In this document: positions 45,825 to 53,280 of the stretch, in pieces
Numbering within the stretch: the stretch's first letter is position 1
How the letters are laid out: each line of letters starts with the position of its first letter
NCBI GenBank assembly: GCA_020633235.1
Contig: JACKEA010000010.1
Coordinates: forward strand, 30,001-94,000
Direction: 5' to 3'
DNA: 64,000 nucleotides
Source of the DNA: Polyangiaceae bacterium
Lineage (GTDB): Bacteria; Myxococcota_A; Polyangia; Polyangiales; Polyangiaceae
Position numbers and translations under genes: made by a program
Notes under the pieces: generated by a model
Seen by the model: only the letters and a program-made list of their open reading frames with translations
The model's database searches: none
Told to the model about the DNA's origin: nothing

Positions 45825-46106
45825 TCAAGAAGCGTCGTCGTGCCGCCGGCCTTCGCTGCGCCGTCGCCCTTCGGGCCGTGGCGGGAAGATCCGACGGTCC
45901 AAGGGGGAGCGACGGCCGAGCAGCGAGCGGCGCCCATCGGGCTCCGGAAACAACTCACGCAGCTCCTCCAGGTTGCCTGGATCGGCATTCCGCACGCTCT
46001 CGGCGTGCTCGTCGCACAGAGACACGATGCGCTCCCCCACGAGCAGGCGCCGAGTCTTGCGCTGGTCTTGGGACAGCGATGCGCACACTTCACAGGGTCG
46101 GGACAT
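45825..46106 (-). CDS. Small protein with CxxC...CxxH zinc-ribbon-like motif
   Basis: The 93-residue product opens SRPCEVCASLS and has SLCDEHAESV about 25 residues later, giving a CxxC-CxxH metal site. It then has a very Arg-rich tail (RRSLLGRRSPLDRRIFPPRPEGRRR) that could bind nucleic acid. ATG 46106 is preferred to a GTG two codons before it. A shifted frame of similar length across it is a shadow. It sits between gshB upstream and the membrane-anchored protein gene downstream, all on the minus strand. Confidence 0.62.
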   Translation of the reverse strand: MSRPCEVCASLSQDQRKTRRLLVGERIVSLCDEHAESVRNADPGNLEELRELFPEPDGRRSLLGRRSPLDRRIFPPRPEGRRRSEGRRHDDAS

Positions 46107-46151
46107 GCGCACACGCTCGCCCTATGGGTGCGATCGGGACAAGTTTCGCGC

Positions 46152-47090
46152 TTACTGAAGTGCGCGCTTCTCCACCCAGGCGATGACGTCCTCTTCCGGA
46201 TGCTTGCGCTGGAAGCGACCGAGCTCCTGAATGCCGGTCGGGCTCGTCACGTTCACCTCGATCAGCCGACCACCGATGAGGTCGAGGCCCACGAACCACA
46301 GGCCGTACTCCCGAAGCTTTTTGCCCACGTCCTTCACCAAAGCGCTTTCCTCGGCGCTCAGCTCCGTGGCCACCACGGTGCCGCCCACGTGGATGTTCGC
46401 GCGGATGTCGTCTTCTCGAGGCACGCGCAGAATGGCGCCGAGGGGCTCGCCATCCAGCATCAGCACGCGCTTGTCCCCGGTGCGCACGTCCGGGACGTAT
46501 TGTTGCACCAGCGCCAGCTCGCGCCCTTCTTTGGTCAGCAGATCGATGAGCGCGCGGGTGTTCTTGTCGTCCGTTGCCAGAGCCACCACGCCGCTGCCGC
46601 CGGCGCCGTCCAGCGGCTTGAGCACCGCCTTGCCGCCCACCTCGCTGACGAAATCCAGAATGCGGGCGGGCTCCGCCGTGACCAGGGACTTCGGCATGTG
46701 CTCGCTGAAATGAAACGCAAAGAGCTTCTCGTTCGCGTCCCGCAGGCCTCGCGGGTCGTTCAGCACCAGAGTGCGATCCTTCACCAGATCGAGCTGCTGC
46801 GTGAGGTGCGCGTAGGCCGGATCGAAGGGCGGATCCTTGCGGATGAAGACCGCGTCGATCTCGGACAGGTCCAGCGTCTCCCAATCGCCGAGGGTGACGT
46901 GGGGCGCCGCCTCCGAAACGCGAATGGGCCGCGCCCTGGCGAACACCTCGCGCCCGCGGTTGAACACGTGCACGTGCTCGGCGTGGAACGCGACGTGTCC
47001 GCGGCTCTCCGACCCCCGGATGAGCGCAAAGCTCGTGTCCTTGTCCGGGAGCATCTTTTCGGCTGGATCCATCACGAACAGGAAGCGCAC
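46152..47090 (-). CDS. gshB: Glutathione synthetase
   Basis: GshB joins glycine to gamma-glutamylcysteine using ATP. The 312-residue ATP-grasp protein has RFLFVMDPAEKMLPDKDTSFAL (typical N-terminal block), VFIRKDPPFD, the P-loop-like DGAGGSGVVAL, RVLMLDGEPLGAILRVP and the C-terminal LIEVNVTSPTGIQEL. The divergent neighbour, 51 bp away, is gamma-glutamyltransferase, so synthesis and breakdown of glutathione share a control region. gshA is not in the window. Confidence 0.95.
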   Translation of the reverse strand: MRFLFVMDPAEKMLPDKDTSFALIRGSESRGHVAFHAEHVHVFNRGREVFARARPIRVSEAAPHVTLGDWETLDLSEIDAVFIRKDPPFDPAYAHLTQQLDLVKDRTLVLNDPRGLRDANEKLFAFHFSEHMPKSLVTAEPARILDFVSEVGGKAVLKPLDGAGGSGVVALATDDKNTRALIDLLTKEGRELALVQQYVPDVRTGDKRVLMLDGEPLGAILRVPREDDIRANIHVGGTVVATELSAEESALVKDVGKKLREYGLWFVGLDLIGGRLIEVNVTSPTGIQELGRFQRKHPEEDVIAWVEKRALQ

Positions 47091-47141
47091 GGCGGTCGTC
47101 CCCTTTTCAAGTGAGGGAGCGGATCGTATCAGGGAAGAGCC

Positions 47142-48794
47142 ATGGGACCGAACACCAGAACGTCAATGGGCATGTTGTTCGTGGTGGCGGTGCTGCTTTT
47201 CGCCGTGCCGCGGGCTCAGGCACAGCAGGCCGGTCAGCGCGCAGCGGCCACGGAAAACACGCTCGCCACTCGCGCGGCGATTTCCGTCATGCAGGCGGGG
47301 GGCAACGCCGTGGACGCCGCCATCGCTGCCGTGCTGGTCGGCGGCGTCGCCAGTCCGACCTCCAGCGGCATCGGTGGTGGCGGCTTCGCCATGGTGTGGC
47401 TCGCGGGGAAGAAGCGCGCGACCGTGATCGACTTTCGCGAGGTGGCCCCCGCCGCGGTGGACGTGTCCGCCTTCGAGCACCGCCCCTTTTCCGACGCGGA
47501 ACGTGGCAAGTACGTGGGCGTGCCCGGCGAGGTGGCGGGGCTCTGGATGCTTCACGAGCGCTTCGGCAAGGCGCCCTGGAAAGACTTGGTCGCTCCGGCC
47601 ATTCGTCACGCCACCCAAGGGTTTCCCGTCGGGCGCTTTCTCGGCGGCTCGCTGATCGCGAACAAGAAGCGGCTCGTCATCGATCCCGGTATCGCTTCCG
47701 TGTTCTATCCCGGAGGCAAACCCGCGGCGGTGGGCCAGCTGGTGCGCCGCCCGGCGCTTGGCGCCACTCTTCAGCGCATCGCGGCGGAAGGCCCCAAAGC
47801 GCTGTACCAGGGCAGTATCGCCGCCGAGCTCGCCCAAACGGCCAAGTCCGCGGGCGGCGCGCTCACCACTCGAGATCTCGCGGCCTACAAGCCGGTGGAG
47901 CGCACGCCCATCCACGTGGAGTGGGAAGGCTACGACGTCTACACCATGCCGCCGCCGTCGGCGGGCGGTCTGATGCTCGCCGAGACGCTACGGCTGTTCT
48001 CCAAGGCGGAGCTGGTTCGCCTCGGGCGCCAGAGCGGCGCGTACCAACACGTGCTGGCCGAGGCCATGCGCGGCGCGATCTCCGATCGCATGCGGTTCCT
48101 CGGGGACCCCGCGAAGCAGCCGGCGGACGTCGGCGCGTTGATCTCCCCCGCGCGGATGGCGAAGCGCAAGGCGCGCATCGCCGTCGATCGCACCCACACG
48201 CTGCCCCGCTTCGATCTGGACGAGCACGGCACGCACCACCTGGTCACTGCAGACGGCGCGGGCAATGTCGTGTCGCTCACCACCACCGTGAACCGCACCT
48301 TCGGCGCGAAGCTGTCGGCGAAGTCCGTGGGCGTGGTCCTGAACGACCAGCTCGACGACTTCACCGCTCAGGCCGACGTGGCACCCTTTGGCCTTGCCCA
48401 GAGCCCGAATCGGCCGCGTCCCGGCGCCAAGCCCGTGAGCAGCATGACGCCCACGGTCGTGGTGCGCGACGGAAAGGCCGTCCTCGCTCTGGGCGGCTCC
48501 GGCGGAACCACCATCGCCACCAACGTGACGCAGCTGGTGCTCACCAGCTTGGCGTTCGGGCTCACGCCGGCGCAGGCGGTGGCCGCTCCGCGCTTCTACG
48601 TTCCGAACAGCCGCGCCACGCTGCTGCTCGAGAAGGGCGCATCCGAGGCCCTCGAGAAGGATCTGCGCTGGCGCGGCGAGATCGTCGCGCCCATGCCGTT
48701 CACCTCGAGCGCGGTTCAGATCGTGTCGCTCGACGGCGCTCGGAGAGCGGCCGCCGCGGATCCGCGCAAGCTGGGCGAAGCCTCAGTGAAGTGA
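47142..48794 (+). CDS. ggt: Gamma-glutamyltransferase
   Basis: The 550-residue precursor has a signal peptide (MLFVVAVLLFAVPRAQAQ) and the two-chain GGT architecture. The large-chain start reads ATENTLATRAAISVMQAGGNAVDAAIAAVL, with GIGGGGFAMVW. The autoprocessing site HGTHHLVTADGAGNVVS has the catalytic Thr that becomes the N terminus of the small chain. SSMTPTVVVRDGK and GGSGGTTI bind the substrate. It acts in the periplasm on glutathione and other gamma-glutamyl compounds. It ends 12 bp inside the convergent anti-sigma gene. A TATCAG element near 47127 may be a close -10. Confidence 0.94.
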   Translation: MGPNTRTSMGMLFVVAVLLFAVPRAQAQQAGQRAAATENTLATRAAISVMQAGGNAVDAAIAAVLVGGVASPTSSGIGGGGFAMVWLAGKKRATVIDFREVAPAAVDVSAFEHRPFSDAERGKYVGVPGEVAGLWMLHERFGKAPWKDLVAPAIRHATQGFPVGRFLGGSLIANKKRLVIDPGIASVFYPGGKPAAVGQLVRRPALGATLQRIAAEGPKALYQGSIAAELAQTAKSAGGALTTRDLAAYKPVERTPIHVEWEGYDVYTMPPPSAGGLMLAETLRLFSKAELVRLGRQSGAYQHVLAEAMRGAISDRMRFLGDPAKQPADVGALISPARMAKRKARIAVDRTHTLPRFDLDEHGTHHLVTADGAGNVVSLTTTVNRTFGAKLSAKSVGVVLNDQLDDFTAQADVAPFGLAQSPNRPRPGAKPVSSMTPTVVVRDGKAVLALGGSGGTTIATNVTQLVLTSLAFGLTPAQAVAAPRFYVPNSRATLLLEKGASEALEKDLRWRGEIVAPMPFTSSAVQIVSLDGARRAAAADPRKLGEASVK

Positions 48795-49646
48795 GGCGAC
48801 GACCAGCTCGCCGCTCTCGCTCTCGTTCAGGTCCGTGGCCACGGCGTAACCCACGCCACGCTTTTCCACGGCCGCGATGGAGTAGCCGCGGCGGGTGCCC
48901 ACGTACACCGGCATGTTGCGCACGACGCGAGGCTCCAGCGTGACGCGCAGCGGGAAGCGCTGCGAGTTGTACACGTACAGCGTGACGCGGTGGCCATCCA
49001 CCTCGTAGCGTAGAGACGCAGCGCGCTGGTGCGTGGAGGTGACGGGAACCACGCTGGCGCCCTCCCACCGGGCACCGTACTGCGACAAGCTCGGCAGCCG
49101 TACGGGCACGCCGACTTCCGGCTCCAGCTTTTGCACCAACGAAGGCTCCGTGACCTCCGGGCGGTTCGACATCGCGTGGTGGCTGACGAACTCGTCGATC
49201 AGTTGATCCACACTGGCGGTGACGGCGCCGGCGCTGTTGACCGTGGCGGCATTGCTGCCGAAGTTCGGCCGCTGCCCCACGGAATCCTTGGTGCGGGAGG
49301 CCGCGAAGAACAGCGCGAAGCCTGCAGCTGCTGCCAGCGGCATGATCGCGCGCCAGGACAGCGGGCGAGAGCTCCACCCGGCGGCGTCTTCGTCTTCCGC
49401 CGTGTTCTCTTTGCCGCGCTCCGCCGCCAGCGCGCGCGCGACACGTGCCTCGAAGCCGGCGCTGGGCGCCGCGGCATCCGTGACCACCCGGCGAACGCTG
49501 GTGCGAATCGCGTGGTCCAACCGGATCCGCTCGCAGCACGCCTCACACTCGGTGAGGTGCTGCTCCACCTCCACGGCCTTGTCCGCCGACAGCTCGCCAT
49601 CACCAAAGGCTTCGAGCAGCGGCATGATGCGACGACAGGCGCTCAT
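48783..49646 (-). CDS. Zinc-finger (ZAS) transmembrane anti-sigma factor
   Basis: The 287-residue product starts with a ZAS domain (ACRRIMPLLEAFGDGELSAD, then VEQHLTECEACCERI, giving HxxxCxxC). A single helix follows near 100-117 (AIMPLAAAAGFALFFAAS), and a C-terminal sensor domain lies outside the membrane. Its ATG overlaps the stop of the upstream ECF sigma gene (ATGA), the usual arrangement for a cognate sigma/anti-sigma pair. The redox-sensitive HxxxCxxC pattern is compatible with an oxidative signal, but this is not shown. Confidence 0.92.
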   Translation of the reverse strand: MSACRRIMPLLEAFGDGELSADKAVEVEQHLTECEACCERIRLDHAIRTSVRRVVTDAAAPSAGFEARVARALAAERGKENTAEDEDAAGWSSRPLSWRAIMPLAAAAGFALFFAASRTKDSVGQRPNFGSNAATVNSAGAVTASVDQLIDEFVSHHAMSNRPEVTEPSLVQKLEPEVGVPVRLPSLSQYGARWEGASVVPVTSTHQRAASLRYEVDGHRVTLYVYNSQRFPLRVTLEPRVVRNMPVYVGTRRGYSIAAVEKRGVGYAVATDLNESESGELVVASLH

Positions 49647-50293
49647 CCCGTCCTCGCCTTCTTGGCGCGGTAGCTCGCCAGATCCACCGGCTCCTCGCTA
49701 CCGACCAGCGGCTCCGGACCGACGATGCCCATTGCTCGCGCGTGCTCGTACAGTCGCGACTTGAGCAGACGCCGCCCGCGGTGCAGGCGGGACATGACGG
49801 TGCCGATGGGGCAACCCATCACGTCGGCGATCTCTCGGTAGGAAAGCTCTTCAACGTCCGCCAACACTACCGCGAGTCGGAACTCTTCCGGCAGCTCGTC
49901 GAGGGCCGTTTGGATTTCTTTCTCCAGCATGGGCCGGAGAGCCATGGACTCCGGGTCCCGCAGGGCCGACATGGTGGACGTGCTGATCCAGCCGTCCGCC
50001 AAGGGGTCCGCGTCCGGGCCGTCGAACACCGAGCGCTCGAGACCGCCACGCCGATAGCGATTGATGAACGTGTTGGTCAGGATGCGCAGCAGCCAGGCAC
50101 GCATGTTGGTGCCGGCTTCGAACTGGTTCTTGGCGCGCAGGGCTTTGACCAGCGTGTCTTGGACCAGATCCTCCGCCTCGGCGCCGTTGCGCGTGAGGCG
50201 TGTCGCCACCGCGAGCAGGGAGCTCAGGTGACCAAGGGCCTCGCGCTCGAACTCCGAGGGCGGGGGCGTTGTCTTCTTTTGAGAGCGGGCCAT
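49643..50293 (-). CDS. ECF-type RNA polymerase sigma factor
   Basis: The 216-residue sigma factor has region 2 (AEDLVQDTLVKAL, NMRAWLLRILTNTFINRYRR) and region 4 (LPEEFRLAVVLADVEELSYREIADVMGCPIGTVMSRLHRGRRLL). The pattern is close to the RpoE/SigR group, with a tail after region 4. ATG 50293 is preferred to a TTG six codons upstream. It is translationally coupled to the anti-sigma gene; a PhaR-like regulator gene lies 35 bp upstream. Confidence 0.94.
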   Translation of the reverse strand: MARSQKKTTPPPSEFEREALGHLSSLLAVATRLTRNGAEAEDLVQDTLVKALRAKNQFEAGTNMRAWLLRILTNTFINRYRRGGLERSVFDGPDADPLADGWISTSTMSALRDPESMALRPMLEKEIQTALDELPEEFRLAVVLADVEELSYREIADVMGCPIGTVMSRLHRGRRLLKSRLYEHARAMGIVGPEPLVGSEEPVDLASYRAKKARTG

Positions 50294-50328
50294 CCGGTTT
50301 CGCAGGGGCAACCCGGCAAATATGGAAT

Positions 50329-50928
50329 CTATTCCTTGGTTTGTCCCTGCTGTTCCAGGCGCTTTTCCAGCTCGCCGACGCGCTCCGAGAGGCGCTTGAC
50401 CTCGGCCTGCAAATCGCGAAACACGGAAAAGTTGGGCAATACCGTGCGGATACGCTCGTCAATCGTGTGCTGCCACTGCTCCAACGTGGCACGAAGGCCC
50501 TTCTGCGGCGCGTCTTTGCCTTGAGTCAACTCTTCCTCCAGCGGTGGCGGAATGACGATTTCTTCGTCCTCTCCCTCGCCCTCTGCCTCCCTCGGCATCA
50601 GCCGTCCGATGGGGCCTTCGCGGAGCGAGCTCAAGAGCTTCTCTCCACGATGTCGGATCAGCGCCTTGAGCGTGCTCAACGGTATGCCGCGGGGCCGCGC
50701 CTTCAGCTCCTCCGAGATGATCAACGCGAGGGTGACGTCGGTCTTGTCCTCTTTCGTCGCGTTGTCGATGATCTGTACGTCTTCCCCTGCGCGCACCATG
50801 TCGGCGATCTGCAGCAGCGTGACGTAGCGACTGTCTTTGGTGTCGTAGAGCTTCCGATTCGAGTAGCGCTTGATGACGCGCCGCTCCACCGTCGTCCCGG
50901 TTTCGTCGGACTCTTCCATGTTGGCCAT
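50329..50928 (-). CDS. phaR: PhaR-type polyhydroxyalkanoate accumulation regulator
   Basis: The 199-residue product has the PHB/PHA accumulation regulator DNA-binding domain (RVIKRYSNRKLYDTKDSRYV, TLLQIADMVRAGEDVQIIDN, EDKTDVTLALIISEE). An acidic linker and a C-terminal coiled coil (FRDLQAEVKRLSERVGELEKRL) follow. Members bind DNA near phasin or PHA-synthase genes and sense polymer granules. No pha genes are next to it here, so its targets may differ. An ATG three codons in is an alternative start. Confidence 0.88.
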   Translation of the reverse strand: MANMEESDETGTTVERRVIKRYSNRKLYDTKDSRYVTLLQIADMVRAGEDVQIIDNATKEDKTDVTLALIISEELKARPRGIPLSTLKALIRHRGEKLLSSLREGPIGRLMPREAEGEGEDEEIVIPPPLEEELTQGKDAPQKGLRATLEQWQHTIDERIRTVLPNFSVFRDLQAEVKRLSERVGELEKRLEQQGQTKE

Positions 50929-51090
50929 GCGAGCCTCTTCTCGCGGGTCCGAACAGCCCGCGCTTGGTGACCGTCACCGGAGCGCTGAGCCTGACTACGC
51001 CAATGAAACCAAGGATGCTGCACAGCGTCAAGTGCGCTCACGCCAAGCGCGTCGCTTCCGCTTCACTTTAGTTCGAGGGTCCGCTCTCGT

Positions 51091-51130
51091 TTTTGTCGGG
51101 GCGGCGCGGAACCCCGCGCACGCCCTGAAC
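51091..51130 (+). repeat. Dispersed palindromic repeat, copy D
   Basis: TTTTGTCGGGGCGGCGCGGA continues into ACCCCGCGCACGCCCTGAAC. It shares GTCGGGGCG and CGCCCTGAA ends with copy C, and GCGCGG-AAC-CCCGCGC forms a tight hairpin. It lies in the 288-bp gap between phaR and the SUKH gene, the rest of which (50929-51090 and 51131-51216) shows nothing I recognise. Confidence 0.55.
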
Positions 51131-51216
51131 GTCCGGCTCACGTCGATCCGCGGATGAACGGCGCTTTTCGGCTCACGAACGTCAAAGTGCGAAAACCCCT
51201 GCGCAGCAGAGCGGCG

Positions 51217-51768
51217 TCACTGGGGCAGGCGCATTGGGCCATGGGCGTGGACGTCGAGCTCCGCCTCGCACAGCTCGGAGATCATCGCCAGGAAGCTCGC
51301 GAAGGAGCTTCGCCGCACGCCGATCTCGTTGATCCACGCGATCACTTCGTACTCACCGTCGCCGTCCGTCACCGCGGGGTTGAAGACGAACAGCGTGGTG
51401 CCCTGAAGATCGATGCCGAAGGGAATCAACACGCGCGGCTTGAAGCGCGACGGCGGCCCGAGATCCGGCTCCGGAGTTTCGGCGGCTTCGAAGGTGGCGC
51501 GCGCGATGTCCTCGTACATGCGACGCCCGAGGTTCGCGGTGCCGAGCAGCGTGGCGCCATCGTAGAAACGCGGCCAGCCGTCGTGCCGGCGAAGGAATGC
51601 TCGGTAGCTCGGCGGCAGGGGCCGCGCCAGGCGCTGCTCGGCCAGAGCGATGGCGTGCGCGGAAGCGGCGGGATTCCCTTTCAGGCCGAAGTCTCGATAG
51701 GGCTCGCCGTGGGATATCTGCGTCTGCTGCTCGACAATCGTGCTCAGAAGCTCGCTCAGGGTCGCCAT
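51217..51768 (-). CDS. SMI1/KNR4 (SUKH) family protein
   Basis: The 183-residue product matches the SUKH fold: ALAEQRLARPLPPSYRAFLRRHDGW is the family signature, followed by the strands of the beta core (RVLIPFGIDLQGTTLFVFNP, EYEVIAWINE). SUKH proteins often serve as immunity proteins to nuclease or other toxins, but many stand alone. No toxin is encoded nearby, so the role is open. ATG 51768 is preferred to the start nine codons upstream because the helix begins there. Confidence 0.85.
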   Translation of the reverse strand: MATLSELLSTIVEQQTQISHGEPYRDFGLKGNPAASAHAIALAEQRLARPLPPSYRAFLRRHDGWPRFYDGATLLGTANLGRRMYEDIARATFEAAETPEPDLGPPSRFKPRVLIPFGIDLQGTTLFVFNPAVTDGDGEYEVIAWINEIGVRRSSFASFLAMISELCEAELDVHAHGPMRLPQ

Positions 51769-51820
51769 GCCGCCGACCCTATGCTCGTCATCCACCGCCG
51801 GCCCAAAAACCGGCGACGCG

Positions 51821-52324
51821 TCACAGGCTGCCGATGCCCACGACCTTCGGATCTCGGACGCTCGGATGCTGCTCCGGCACCAGGATGGCGATCGGTGCCG
51901 GCATGCCCGCCTGACCCTCGGCCTTGGCCACCCAGATCTTGTAGCGGGTGCCGTGCAGCGCGCTGGGGCCGTAGCCCGTCGTCACGTCCCGGGTCACGTC
52001 CACCCGCGTGATCCGCGGCGGGAGCGCGTAGAAGCGAACGTTCTGAAAGTCCTTCTTCAGAGAGAACTGAGGCACCGTCGCGCGCAGGCTGCGGCCGTCC
52101 TCGTTCACCAGCGTGCCGCCCGCGATGGACGCGAAGCGAGTGGAGCACTCCTCGATGGAACGGCTGTGAGCGAGCAGGTTCAGGTACTGGTCGAGGACCT
52201 GCCATACGGGCTCCGGCAGCTGTCCGTGGTCGACCTGGGTTTCTGCATCGCTCGCTGGTGGGGCACTAGCGGCGCAGGCGACGAGGAGCGTGGCGCAGAC
52301 GGCGGCGATGAGCAGGCGCATCAT
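51821..52324 (-). CDS. Lipoprotein of unknown function
   Basis: The 167-residue product has a lipobox (LLIAAVCATLLVAC, Cys about 17). A helical part (PEPVWQVLDQYLNLLAHSRSIEEC) is followed by beta strands (TLVNEDGRSLRATVPQFSLKKDF, FYALPPRITRVDVTRDVTTGY, GTRYKIWVAKAEG). It is not recognised. It precedes the SUKH gene by 52 bp on the same strand and is divergent from the ABC ATPase gene. Confidence 0.65.
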   Translation of the reverse strand: MMRLLIAAVCATLLVACAASAPPASDAETQVDHGQLPEPVWQVLDQYLNLLAHSRSIEECSTRFASIAGGTLVNEDGRSLRATVPQFSLKKDFQNVRFYALPPRITRVDVTRDVTTGYGPSALHGTRYKIWVAKAEGQAGMPAPIAILVPEQHPSVRDPKVVGIGSL

Positions 52325-52420
52325 TCGCCAGGATAGCCGGCCTTTCGCCGGCGTCGGGAGATTGCGGACCCGGGGATGATTTCGGACAGGGGCGGCCTCG
52401 CGCTACGCTCCGCGCGTTCG

Positions 52421-53218
52421 ATGATCACGGCGGAGCATGTGACGGCAGGATACGGGGAGCGCGCCGTGGTGCACGACGTGAGCGTGCGAGCGCGAGCCGG
52501 GCAGATTGTGGCCGTATTGGGCGGTAATGGTGCGGGCAAATCGACGTTGCTCAAGGTCCTCGCCGGGACGCTCGGCGCCATGGGGGGCGACGTGCGGATC
52601 GGTGACCACCCGCTCGCGAGCCTGAGCCGCGGGGAGATCGCGCGGCGCGTCGCCGTCGTGCCGCAGGACAGTGACGTTGCCTTCGGCTTCACGGTCCGTG
52701 ATGTCGTGATGATGGGGCGCGCGCCGCATCAGGGCACCCTCTTGGTTCCGCGCCGCAGCGACAAAGAAATCGTGGAAAGGGTGCTCCGGGAGTGCGAGCT
52801 GACGGACCTCGGGGGACGTTCGGTGGCGGAGCTGTCGGGGGGCGAGCGGCGGCGCGTGACCATCGCCCGGGCGCTGTGCCAGGAGCCGGAAGTGCTGCTG
52901 CTGGACGAGCCGGCGGCGCATCTGGACGTGCGCCACGCGGTCTCCGTGTACGAAATCGTGCGGGAGCAGGTGGACGAGCGGGGCGTGGCCTGTGTGGCCG
53001 TGATGCACGACCTGGGGGCGGCGGCGCGCTGGGCGGACCATGCCCTTTTGCTGCGGGACGGAAAGACGCGGGCGTCGGGGCCCACGGCGGAGGTGCTGGT
53101 TCCGGAGCTCTTGGCCGACGTGTTCGGCATCGGGCTCACGGTGGGGACGGACCCGACCACGGGGCAGCGCTATTTCCTGCCCGCGGCGTCGACGAATCGT
53201 GTCCCAGCGGACTCGTGA
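52421..53218 (+). CDS. ABC transporter ATP-binding protein (FecE/HmuV-like), orphan
   Basis: The 265-residue ATPase has Walker A GGNGAGKST, Q-loop VVPQDSDVAF, signature LSGGERRR, Walker B VLLLDEPAAHLD and the switch His in VMHDLG. The sequence around VRDVVMMGRAPHQG is typical of iron-siderophore/haem/vitamin B12 importers. No permease or binding protein is encoded beside it. The next gene, 62 bp downstream, starts the complex I-like set. ATG 52421 is chosen as the family start. Confidence 0.9.
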   Translation: MITAEHVTAGYGERAVVHDVSVRARAGQIVAVLGGNGAGKSTLLKVLAGTLGAMGGDVRIGDHPLASLSRGEIARRVAVVPQDSDVAFGFTVRDVVMMGRAPHQGTLLVPRRSDKEIVERVLRECELTDLGGRSVAELSGGERRRVTIARALCQEPEVLLLDEPAAHLDVRHAVSVYEIVREQVDERGVACVAVMHDLGAAARWADHALLLRDGKTRASGPTAEVLVPELLADVFGIGLTVGTDPTTGQRYFLPAASTNRVPADS

Positions 53219-53280
53219 GTACAGCTCGGATTCCGTCACTTTTTCGCCCGTTTCGGGGGCGCACGGTATAGCCAGGGCGA

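Noticed and set aside
45821..46114. 97-codon Cys-containing frame beginning MCACPDPVK on the minus strand
   Set aside because: It is a frame-shifted shadow of the CxxC...CxxH protein at 45825-46106, whose motif spacing is more protein-like.
44319..47114. 931-codon plus-strand frame running across the kinase end, two minus-strand genes and gshB
   Set aside because: It lies antisense to gshB and other supported genes. The translation is low-complexity His/Arg/Gln-rich and crosses several gene boundaries.
51217..51768. Toxin-immunity locus around the SUKH protein
   Set aside because: No polymorphic toxin or nuclease domain is encoded on either side, so only the family assignment is kept.
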